Of a stretch of DNA of 15,211 bases, positions 1-6,889 are shown in pieces. The position numbers and the translations under genes are program-made. The notes beneath the pieces were generated by a model. It was given only the letters and a program-made list of their open reading frames with translations, made no database searches and was not told the origin of the DNA. The DNA is from Lysobacteraceae bacterium UBA6001 (GTDB lineage Bacteria > Pseudomonadota > Gammaproteobacteria > Xanthomonadales > Xanthomonadaceae): NCBI GenBank assembly GCA_002429615.1, contig DJAN01000037.1, positions 1 through 15,211 on the forward strand, written 5' to 3'. Numbering within the stretch: the stretch's first letter is position 1; every line of letters begins with the position of its first letter.

Positions 1-809
1 CGCCGTGGCCACGGCGGCTGCTGCGCGGCGAGCTGCTCGAACAACGGCAGCGCCTCGTCGAAGCGCTCCTGTTCCAGCAGCGACCAGCCCAGCAGCAGCT
101 GCGTGGTCACATCGGCGTGGCCCTCGGCCAAGGCCTGGCGCAGCAGCGGTTCGGCCTGTTCGGGCCGGCGCAGCGCCATCAGTGAATCGGCCACCACCGG
201 CAAGGCGTAGGCGGGTACGTCGATACCGTCGTCGCGCAGGGCCTGATACCGCGCCACCACCTCGGCGTGGCGCTGGCGGCGGTTGAGCGCGATCAGCGTG
301 TCCACACGCAGGCGCGTGGCTTCCCAGTGGGTCTGGCGGGGTGCGTCGCGATCCACGCCGTCGATCTGCACCAGCGCATGATCGGTGGCGGCGAACCGGT
401 GCGCCGGATCCACCGGGGGCGCATCGCCTTCGGCGATGAGCGCGGCGATGCGGTCGTTGTCGATGCGCTCGCGTTCGGCTGTGCTGAACCGGTCCGGCTG
501 GCGCTGCACCGCTTCCCACGCCAGCTGCGGGCTGCCGAGGTCGTCCAGCGTGAGCGCACGCATCGCGTAGGCACCGCGATCGCCTGGATCGGCGGCCAGC
601 ACGCGCTCGTAGATCGCCAATGCATCCACGTACTGGTGGTGGGCACGCAGGCGTTCGGCCTGCTGCATCGGGGTGAGGAGGCGGAATCCGCCGTCTTCGA
701 CCTTTTCATCGGCATGCGCGTGCCCCTGCGCGTGTGCGGCGCATGTGGCGAACAGGGCGATGGAAAGGAGGGAGAGGGCGGCGCGCTGCGGACTATGTCG
801 CGTCCGCAT
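1..809 (-). CDS. pgaA: Second PgaA-like protein (PNAG export, TPR part), cut by the left window edge
   Basis: The first 269 codons of a minus-strand gene are present and the rest lies beyond base 1. The ATG at 809 is the only ATG before the mature region, and an in-frame TGA lies upstream; no good Shine-Dalgarno is visible. Residues 1-28 form a signal peptide (basic start, hydrophobic AALSLLSIALFATC, then AHA before the likely cut). Residues ~46-265 are helical TPR-like repeats. The part at residues ~165-222 (LRVDTLIALN...DGIDVPAY...ADSLMALRRP) is collinear with residues 151-208 of the complete PgaA encoded at 4631-6664 (TRLDRLLLLN...EGIAVPPY...SDSLMALRRP), and both later carry AAQQPP. It is therefore a divergent PgaA paralogue. 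Known role of the family: outer-membrane export of PNAG, with the TPRs binding PgaB and polymer. Whether the C-terminal barrel exists cannot be seen. It follows pgaD by 188 bp and may have its own promoter. Confidence 0.85.
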   Translation of the reverse strand, partial: MRTRHSPQRAALSLLSIALFATCAAHAQGHAHADEKVEDGGFRLLTPMQQAERLRAHHQYVDALAIYERVLAADPGDRGAYAMRALTLDDLGSPQLAWEAVQRQPDRFSTAERERIDNDRIAALIAEGDAPPVDPAHRFAATDHALVQIDGVDRDAPRQTHWEATRLRVDTLIALNRRQRHAEVVARYQALRDDGIDVPAYALPVVADSLMALRRPEQAEPLLRQALAEGHADVTTQLLLGWSLLEQERFDEALPLFEQLAAQQPPWPR

Positions 810-852
810 GCGGCAGGGACGGCGTGGGGAGGAGAAGCAAATGCGGCATCCG

Positions 853-913
853 TTGAAAGCTCAATGTGATGTCGCCAACAATCCTGCGCATTCACGCGTC
901 AACATCACGTTGA
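853..913. promoter_or_regulatory. Inverted repeats upstream of the second pgaA-like gene (possible operator)
   Basis: The 188-bp gap between the pgaD stop and the second pgaA-like gene holds a spaced inverted repeat. TCAATGTGATGT (861-872) pairs with the complement of ACATCACGTTGA (902-913), 11 of 12 positions. The right half is itself part of a 15-bp palindrome, TCAAC-ATCAC-GTTGA (899-913). The left half overlaps TTGA-AAGC-TCAA (853-864). It lies about 45-105 bp before the ATG, where an operator would sit. No convincing -35/-10 pair was found, so the regulatory role is inference. Confidence 0.35.
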
Positions 914-997
914 TGCGATGTGCGCTGAGTGTGCACGCTGCCACCAGACAAAATGGAGCTTGAATCAATGCCGCGCATGCACTTGCGCGATGCGTGA

Positions 998-1507
998 TTA
1001 TTCCTGGCCGCGTTTGCGCGGACGTGGCGCGCGTGGCTTTCGCGATGAGACGCGTGGCAGCGAGTGCGTCTCGGCGCGCACCGGACGCGCGGCGTCGTCC
1101 AGCTGCAGGTGCACGATCTTTCCGCGCGCCAGCTGCTGCTGCAGCGTGCGGCTGGCATGCAGGCGCTGCGCGATCGCGCTGGCATGCACGTCGGGCAGGC
1201 GCAACGGCGGGCGACGTCGCTGCCGCAGCCGATCCAGCTCCGTCCATGCGACCAGCAGGAACGATGCGGCGGTGGCGCCCAGGGCGAGAAGCCAGGACAG
1301 GGTGAGGTCACCGCGATGGCGCACGACCCAGTCCAGCGGATCGCGCCCTTCCCACAATCCGGGTTCAAACAGCGACATGGCCAGGTAGCCATAGGCGATC
1401 CACAACGCCAGCGTCACCAGCGTCCAGGCCGCACGGGGAAGGCGCCGCTGGCGCTGCGGCCGCCGGATCAACGGAAAATCACCCTTGCCAGCACGCTTGC
1501 TCTTCAT
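998..1507 (-). CDS. pgaD: PgaD-like PNAG synthase accessory membrane protein
   Basis: 169 aa. The ATG at 1507 overlaps the pgaC stop as ATGA, which fixes the start by translational coupling. Two membrane helices are visible at about residues 27-47 and 70-88, after a short basic N-terminus. A cytoplasmic C-terminal domain follows (~105-148; DVHASAIAQRLHASRTLQQQ...IVHLQL) that resembles the tail of E. coli PgaD as I recall it. In the characterised system PgaD and PgaC together form the inner-membrane synthase, and cyclic di-GMP binding stabilises the pair; PgaD is required for polymerisation. Here the protein is longer than E. coli PgaD (137 aa). The extra length is mainly a Ser/Arg/Lys/Pro-rich basic tail (SRKPRAPRPRKRGQE). 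Family identity rests on gene order, topology and the C-terminal pattern, because PgaD is poorly conserved. Confidence 0.85.
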   Translation of the reverse strand: MKSKRAGKGDFPLIRRPQRQRRLPRAAWTLVTLALWIAYGYLAMSLFEPGLWEGRDPLDWVVRHRGDLTLSWLLALGATAASFLLVAWTELDRLRQRRRPPLRLPDVHASAIAQRLHASRTLQQQLARGKIVHLQLDDAARPVRAETHSLPRVSSRKPRAPRPRKRGQE

Positions 1508-2748
1508 CGGATGCCTCGGTCGGGACTGGTCCAGGTGGCGCGCTGCCCACCGCGGCGCAGGAAATGCTTGGGTACCGCCACCAGGGTGGTGGTGGCGCTG
1601 ATGAGCCAGTAGGCGAGGGGATACCAGGCGACCCAGAAGTAGTTGCGCCCGACCTGCCGTTCGTAGCGCCGGTCGATCAGCAGGCTGCAGGCGAACTGCA
1701 GCATGCATACGCCCAGCATCAGCAGCTCGGCGCTGCCTGGAAACTGCCGGGGCGTGGCGACGGGCACGCCGGCGATGCGCTGCGCCAGCCATGCCAGCGC
1801 CAGCATCCCCACGGTGTAGGCCCAGCACACGCTGAGCGCGTATTCGGCGGCGATCGGCCACATCCTGCGCTGGCGCCAGGCCGAGACCACCGCGCCGTGC
1901 CGGCGGATCACCTCGATGCCGCCCTGCGCCCAGCGCAGGCGCTGCCGCCACAGCCCGCGCAGGGTTTCGGGCATCAGGATGAAGCACAGCGCATTGGGTT
2001 CGTAACGGATTTCCCAGCCGGCCAGCTGCAGGCGCCAGCTGATGTCGATGTCCTCGGTGAGCATGTCGTCGGCCCAGAAGCCGACTTCGTGCAGCGCGGT
2101 ACGCCGGAACGCGCAGATCACCCCGGAGACGGTGAATATCCGTCCGTAGCAGCGCTGCGTGCGCTTGATCATGCCGATGATCGAGGAGAACTCCGCCACC
2201 TGCATCCGCCCCAGCAGCGTGGAACGGTTGCGGATGCGGGGATTGCCGGTGACGGCGCCCACGCCTGGCGCGGTCACCAGCGGGTGCACCATCCAGTGCA
2301 GTGCGTGCGGTTCCAGCAGGGCGTCGCCATCGATGCAGACCAGGTACTCCGAACACGCCGCCAGCGCGCCCATGCGCAGCGCATTGGCCTTGCCGAGGTT
2401 GCGGTCCAGGTGGATCACGCGCAGGCGCGGGTTGGCCCGCGCCAGGGCATCCAGCTGGGCGCCGGTGTCATCGCGGCTGCCGTCGTTGATCGCGATCACC
2501 TCGTAGTGCGACCAGTGCTGCGCCAGGGCGGCGGCCATCGTCTCGCGGACGTTGTCGCCTTCGTTGTGGCAGGGCACCAGCAGGGTGACGAACGGCGGGT
2601 CCGCGTCGAATGCCGGTGGCTGGTCGAAGCTGGGGCCATGACGTTCGCGTCGCAGGTAGTGATACAGCCCGCCACTGATCCACAGGCACGACATCAGCAT
2701 CGGGTAAAGGAAGGCGAAATACGACGCCAGCAGGGCCAGGTGGCTCAT
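1504..2748 (-). CDS. pgaC: PgaC, poly-beta-1,6-N-acetylglucosamine synthase (GT2 glycosyltransferase)
   Basis: 414 aa. It polymerises UDP-GlcNAc into beta-1,6-linked PNAG at the inner membrane. An N-terminal membrane helix lies at about residues 5-28. The cytosolic family-2 glycosyltransferase domain follows, with VPCHNE (58-63), the UDP-binding NDG (D89), the metal-binding DGD (140-142), the catalytic-base motif TED (231-233) and the processivity motif QRLRW (269-273). Hydrophobic helices near residues 300-320, 338-358 and 370-395 complete the pore. All the motifs of a processive synthase are present, so it should be active. The ATG at 2748 comes directly after the pgaB TAG (2751-2749), and the end of pgaB supplies a purine-rich ribosome site (GAGGAAAGG). 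The 3' end overlaps pgaD by 4 nt. Gene order makes PgaC much more likely than a hyaluronan- or cellulose-type synthase. Confidence 0.96.
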   Translation of the reverse strand: MSHLALLASYFAFLYPMLMSCLWISGGLYHYLRRERHGPSFDQPPAFDADPPFVTLLVPCHNEGDNVRETMAAALAQHWSHYEVIAINDGSRDDTGAQLDALARANPRLRVIHLDRNLGKANALRMGALAACSEYLVCIDGDALLEPHALHWMVHPLVTAPGVGAVTGNPRIRNRSTLLGRMQVAEFSSIIGMIKRTQRCYGRIFTVSGVICAFRRTALHEVGFWADDMLTEDIDISWRLQLAGWEIRYEPNALCFILMPETLRGLWRQRLRWAQGGIEVIRRHGAVVSAWRQRRMWPIAAEYALSVCWAYTVGMLALAWLAQRIAGVPVATPRQFPGSAELLMLGVCMLQFACSLLIDRRYERQVGRNYFWVAWYPLAYWLISATTTLVAVPKHFLRRGGQRATWTSPDRGIR

Positions 2749-4629
2749 CTACCTTTCCTCATAGGGAAAGGGATTGACCGACATCAACGCGCGTGCGGTC
2801 GGCAGCGATGGCCGGTCGCGGGTGAAGTCATAGGGATACCAGGCGAAATGGCGCACGCCCTGCGACTGCAGGCGCAGCATCTGCCGGCTGAGCGTGGCGT
2901 CGGCAATCGGCTGGCGGGTGTTCCAGTCCACGGTCTGCAGTTCGAAGATGGTCTTCTGCAGGCCGGGATCGTGCTGCTTGACCGCCTCGACCAGGGTATC
3001 CATCCAGCGTTGCGGACGTGGCGCGCGTTCCATCCACGGCATCGCCATCAGCGCGCTGTGGTCGTAGGCGCGGTTGAACGCCGACAGGTTCTGCGCGAAC
3101 CAGGCCTCGCTGCGCGCGTCCAGCACCGGCATGGCGTAGATGTTGGCGATGGTCTTCAGCTTCGGCCGCCATTGCTCGGCGGCGTCGCGCAGCGACAGGG
3201 TGAAGTCGATCAGCGCCTGCGTGCGCGCCGCGGGCTGGCCCGGGAACAGCTGTGGCAGTTCGTGGTCGCGCAGGTAGGCATCGTCGTGGAACAGCAGGCC
3301 GTGCAGATAGGAATTGGCGGCCAGGTCATCGTAGATGCCGCGGATGATGCGTTGCGTGTCGGGCTGGGTGAAATCCAGGCGGAAGATCGCATCCGCCTCG
3401 CGGCTGCGGATCGCCAGTGCGTCGCGCTGCACGCGGTCCGGCAGTTCGAAGCCCAGCACCGGCAGCCAGCCGAACACCTCCACGCCGGTACGGGTGCGCA
3501 GCTGCCAGGCCACGCGGTTGTAGAGGTCCGCGCGCATCGGCAGGAAGCGGTTGGGGAAGTACAGCGCATCGGCGCTGCCGTTGCCGTCCGGGTCGGCGAA
3601 GGCCTGCAGGAACACATAGGTGGGCGAGATCGCGCGCACCTTCTCCAGCAGCTTGCCGAGGTTGCGCTCCTGCTGTGCCGGATCCGGGTCGTAGACCGCG
3701 TCGAGGTCGACCTGCAGCGCACGCATGTTCTGCGGCGATGGCTGCGCGTACAGCTCGGGCACGAGCTGGGTCACGCTGGGGTTGCCGGTGACCAGCAGGC
3801 GGGCGAGGCCGTGCAGGTCCGCGCTCACCGCGGTCCATGCCCCTTCGAGGTCGAAGGACACCTGCATGCCCAGGCTCTCGGCGATGCGGTTGCTGTTGCG
3901 GCTGTAGGCGGCATACGGCCAGACGATGGCGCGCGGCGCCTGCCCGGTGTGTTGGGTGATCAGGTCACGGCTGCGCGCCAGGTCGTCGCGGATGCGTTGC
4001 TCGTAGCGCGCGGCATCCTCGTAGTCGGCACGCGCGGGATCATAGATGCGCGTCACCGCCGCCGGCGTGCTGTTGCCCTGTGGATTGGCGCGCACGCCGT
4101 GGTGCAGGTCATGCGTATGGCTGGCGATCTCCACCAGCCCGCTATCGCGCATCTCGCGCAGCTGCGCCCAGGTGAGGAAATCGTCGCGGCGGAACGGACG
4201 CGGGCCATAGTCGACGACGCGCTCGGCCGGCAGGTCCACCCAGTCGGTGACGACCGCGACCAGCGCGGGAAAGCCATACGCGCGCAGCAGCGGGAAGGCT
4301 CGGGTGTAGGTGCTGCGCAGGCCGTCGTCGAAGGTCAGCAGGACCGGCCGCTCGGGTAGCGACGCGCCGCCGCGGCTGGCCTCGACCAGCTGCGACAGCG
4401 ACACCGGATGGAAGTCGTGCGCGTCCAGCCATTCCAGGTGCGCGGCGAAGTTCTGGCTGTCGGTGGCGTAGCGGTCGGGGTCCTGGGTGCCGGCCACGTC
4501 ATCGCGGATGTCGTGATAACTCAGCACCAGCACCGGCGGCAGTGACGCGGGGGCGGCCTCGGCGTGCGTGGCCCAGGCCAGGCCGGCCAGCAGCATGCAC
4601 CCCAGCCCGTGGCGAAGTGTCTTCAACAT
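2749..4629 (-). CDS. pgaB: PgaB, PNAG N-deacetylase with C-terminal glycoside-hydrolase-like domain
   Basis: 626 aa, periplasmic. A signal peptide (1-26, ending THAEA) is followed by a NodB-type deacetylase domain (~31-275). Visible metal and catalytic motifs are SYHD (H39, D40), TFDDG (D101, D102) and SHTHDLH (H171, H176). The C-terminal domain (~300-620) is the PgaB/HmsF glycosyl-hydrolase-like module, with LLFHDDAYL (D449, D450) at its acidic pair. In characterised PgaB the N-domain partly deacetylates PNAG, which is needed for export. The C-domain binds or cleaves the polymer. The start at 4629 is set by the SD GGAGGA, which lies in the last codons of pgaA; only 1 nt separates the pgaA TGA from this ATG. 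Unlike the E. coli lipoprotein, no lipobox cysteine is seen at the cleavage region (the only early Cys is C11). It therefore looks soluble or otherwise tethered. Confidence 0.95.
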   Translation of the reverse strand: MLKTLRHGLGCMLLAGLAWATHAEAAPASLPPVLVLSYHDIRDDVAGTQDPDRYATDSQNFAAHLEWLDAHDFHPVSLSQLVEASRGGASLPERPVLLTFDDGLRSTYTRAFPLLRAYGFPALVAVVTDWVDLPAERVVDYGPRPFRRDDFLTWAQLREMRDSGLVEIASHTHDLHHGVRANPQGNSTPAAVTRIYDPARADYEDAARYEQRIRDDLARSRDLITQHTGQAPRAIVWPYAAYSRNSNRIAESLGMQVSFDLEGAWTAVSADLHGLARLLVTGNPSVTQLVPELYAQPSPQNMRALQVDLDAVYDPDPAQQERNLGKLLEKVRAISPTYVFLQAFADPDGNGSADALYFPNRFLPMRADLYNRVAWQLRTRTGVEVFGWLPVLGFELPDRVQRDALAIRSREADAIFRLDFTQPDTQRIIRGIYDDLAANSYLHGLLFHDDAYLRDHELPQLFPGQPAARTQALIDFTLSLRDAAEQWRPKLKTIANIYAMPVLDARSEAWFAQNLSAFNRAYDHSALMAMPWMERAPRPQRWMDTLVEAVKQHDPGLQKTIFELQTVDWNTRQPIADATLSRQMLRLQSQGVRHFAWYPYDFTRDRPSLPTARALMSVNPFPYEER

Positions 4630-4630
4630 G

Positions 4631-6664
4631 TCATTCCTCCCAGTAGAAGCCAGCATCCAGCCCGAGCCGACGCTCGCGGGCGCCGTCATAGACCGGTTGC
4701 GCCCACGACAACCCGTAGCGCAGCAGACGCCCGGGCGCGAAGCGCCATTCGTGTTCGTAACGCGCGGACGGCACCCACGCCGTGCCATAGCCGTCCTGCC
4801 AGTAGCGACCGGCCGACAGCGACAGGCGATGCAGGAAATACCGGTCGTACTCGCGCCAGGGACGCTGCGAGACGCGCAGTCCCAGTTCCAGCGATCCATC
4901 GCGCGCGGGGTTGAAATAGGGCGCGTCGGCCTGGCTGGCGCGGCTGGCATAGACGGTGCCGTCGCCGTCCAGCCACCAGCGGTCGGCATGCGCCAGCTGC
5001 TGCTCGTAGCGGCCGAGCAGGCTGTCGCGGCGGTTGCCGTCGGTATAGGCCAGGCGGCTGATGGCGAAGCGGGCGCCGTGCAGTTCGTCGGGCTGGTAAC
5101 GCACCGCGGCGTCGTAGCGATCGGCGGTGATGCCGGCCTGCAATGCCTGCAGTGAGGCGTCGGTGGCGTTGCGATGGAATGCTCCTGACAGCGACCAGCG
5201 ATCGCCCGCTTGCCACCCCAGGCGCAGGTCCAGGCCGCTGTCGCGCGGCCAGGAGGCCTGCGCGGGGCGTCCATCCAGCGACGCGTCGAACGCACCGTGC
5301 GTGTATTGCAGGCCGAGGTAGCCATCGCGACGGGACACGCGTTCGTCGCGCAGGTCGGCGTGGCGGCCGAGGTAGCCCGTCCGCAGGCGCCAGTGCTCGC
5401 CCATCAGCGGGGACAGCAGGGAGAACGCATACTCCGCATCGCGACTGCCCAGCGGCGCGGTCGTCGCGCTGGCCCCGTCGCTGCGGCCACCCCCGGCGGT
5501 GACGGCCCACTGCCAACCCCGATGGCGCCGCCAGGCGCGGTCGAGCTGCCACACGCGGCTGGCGCCCGGATAGGCCGCCAGCAGGCGCGCATGCAGGGGC
5601 GCGGCGAGATCATCGCGACGCAGCGCCATCAAGGCCTCGACCTCGCCGATCTGCGCGCGCAGGTCCTCCGGCTCATACATCGCGGCGATGTGGAAGCGAT
5701 CCAGCGCCCGCCGCGGCCAGCCGCGCATCAGATAGGTCTGGCCCAGTGCGCTGTGCAATGCGCCATTGGCCGGTGCGATCTTCAGCATCGCCTCCAGCTC
5801 GGCCTGCGCGGCGGCGGCATCGCCCGCATAGGCGGTGATCTGGATGCGGGCGAGGTCGGCGTCATAGCGCGCCCAGTTGCGCTGGCGCGCGCGGTGCTGC
5901 CGGTCCCAGCGCTGGGGTGGCTGCTGCGCCGCATAGTCGCGCAGCTCGATGAGCGCTGCCGGGCTGTGTTCCATTTCCAGCTCGGCGAAGGCATGGCGGA
6001 CCTGCAGGGTGGCGCGCTCGACCGAGCCGTCCAGCTGTGGCGCCAGCAGCGCGGCCGCCTCGGCAGGACGACGCAGGGCCATCAGCGAGTCGGAGACCGC
6101 GCCGATCAGATAAGGCGGCACCGCGATGCCCTCGCGTTGCAGCAATGCCTGCTCGTCGGCGAGCTGTTGATGCTGTCCGAGCCGGTTCAGCAGCAGCAGG
6201 CGATCGAGCCGGGTGCGCATGACAGCCGTGCTGTCTTTTCCGATCACCTGGGCCAGGTAGGCATTGCTTGCCTGCAGCGCATCCTGTGCCGCGGCAAGGC
6301 GCGCCGCTTCATCCCGGCCGACTTCACTCCAGCCGATGAGTCGCGCCAGGCGCTTGCTCGTCAGTTGATCGAACGTCTGTGGATCGACCAGATCGTGGCT
6401 GGCATTCGCCCAACGCCAGGCGGTGTCGTTGCTGCCGATGGCGCTCAGTGCCAGCACGCGCTCGCGCAGCAGGTGGCGATCCGTCGGCGCACAGGCCAGT
6501 GCGCGTTCGACGCCTGCCAGCGTGGCATACCAGTCGCCAACCGCGGGCGCGACGTCGGCCGGATTCGCCGCGGGAACGCAGGCCGAGGCGGCCAGCACTG
6601 GCGTGGAGATGCAGGTGGAGGCGATGGCCAGGGCCATGCGCTTGAACAGGTATCGCGAACTCAT
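4631..6664 (-). CDS. pgaA: PgaA, outer-membrane PNAG export porin with TPR domain
   Basis: 677 aa from the ATG at 6664. A signal peptide spans about 1-26 (RYLFKR, then MALAIASTCISTPVLA). A periplasmic TPR-like superhelix spans ~45-380, with repeats such as GALHSALGQTYLMRGWPRRALDRF written as shorter parts at 301-310 and 311-324. A ~290-residue C-terminal region (~385-677) has alternating aromatic/polar strands (for example PYFNPARDGSLELGL and RYEHEWRF), as expected of the 16-stranded PgaA barrel. E. coli PgaA is 807 aa, so the periplasmic part is shorter here while the barrel is of normal size. The last residues are FYWEE rather than a terminal aromatic, and these codons double as the pgaB ribosome site. 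The start is uncertain: an in-frame ATG at 6730 adds 22 residues without a signal-like start, another lies at 6637, and none has a strong SD. It is the first gene of the pga operon, divergent from the ester hydrolase. Confidence 0.92.
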   Translation of the reverse strand: MSSRYLFKRMALAIASTCISTPVLAASACVPAANPADVAPAVGDWYATLAGVERALACAPTDRHLLRERVLALSAIGSNDTAWRWANASHDLVDPQTFDQLTSKRLARLIGWSEVGRDEAARLAAAQDALQASNAYLAQVIGKDSTAVMRTRLDRLLLLNRLGQHQQLADEQALLQREGIAVPPYLIGAVSDSLMALRRPAEAAALLAPQLDGSVERATLQVRHAFAELEMEHSPAALIELRDYAAQQPPQRWDRQHRARQRNWARYDADLARIQITAYAGDAAAAQAELEAMLKIAPANGALHSALGQTYLMRGWPRRALDRFHIAAMYEPEDLRAQIGEVEALMALRRDDLAAPLHARLLAAYPGASRVWQLDRAWRRHRGWQWAVTAGGGRSDGASATTAPLGSRDAEYAFSLLSPLMGEHWRLRTGYLGRHADLRDERVSRRDGYLGLQYTHGAFDASLDGRPAQASWPRDSGLDLRLGWQAGDRWSLSGAFHRNATDASLQALQAGITADRYDAAVRYQPDELHGARFAISRLAYTDGNRRDSLLGRYEQQLAHADRWWLDGDGTVYASRASQADAPYFNPARDGSLELGLRVSQRPWREYDRYFLHRLSLSAGRYWQDGYGTAWVPSARYEHEWRFAPGRLLRYGLSWAQPVYDGARERRLGLDAGFYWEE

Positions 6665-6739
6665 GGAGGGCCGCTGGATATCGCCGCGAGTGCCGGGTGC
6701 ACACGAAGGCGCCGATCTTAGAAAGCGCATGCTGCAGCG

Positions 6740-6777
6740 CGATATTCGAATATTCGGAAGCGGCGACGAGCGATATT
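6740..6777. promoter_or_regulatory. AT-rich palindromes in the pgaA / ester hydrolase divergent region
   Basis: In an otherwise GC-rich 225-bp intergenic stretch there is a perfect 12-bp palindrome ATATTCGAATAT (6742-6753). It overlaps a 10-bp palindrome CGAATATTCG (6747-6756), and a further CGATATTT follows at 6771-6778. Repeated symmetric elements between two divergent genes are typical of an operator or activator site. No specific regulator is recognised. Because it lies 75-95 bp before the chosen pgaA ATG, it also argues against the upstream ATG at 6730. Confidence 0.4.
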
Positions 6778-6889
6778 TGTGCGCCAGACAGCGGGTTCAA
6801 TGTCTACGATCTTTCTCATTGTTCGATGCGCGTGCATGATGCGCAGGTTCCCGGTCATTCGACCGCCTTCGCCCTCGTGGAGTCATTGC

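Noticed and set aside
293..895. 200-codon frames on both strands over the left edge
   Set aside because: The true coding frame here is the signal-peptide/TPR frame starting at 809; these frames give Arg/Ser/Thr-rich nonsense without domains.
861..913. CRP/Clp site (TGTGA-N6-TCACA) in the pgaA-like upstream region
   Set aside because: The TGTGA and ATCAC elements are not at the required spacing; they form a different, widely spaced inverted repeat.
972..989. Stem-loop CGCGCA-TGCACT-TGCGCG just after pgaD as a terminator
   Set aside because: The stem is only 6 bp and no T-run follows in the minus direction.
1564..4359. 931-codon open frame on the plus strand
   Set aside because: It lies wholly antisense to pgaC and pgaB, is rich in Gln, His, Arg and Ala as antisense frames of GC-rich genes are, and shows no family motif or ribosome site.
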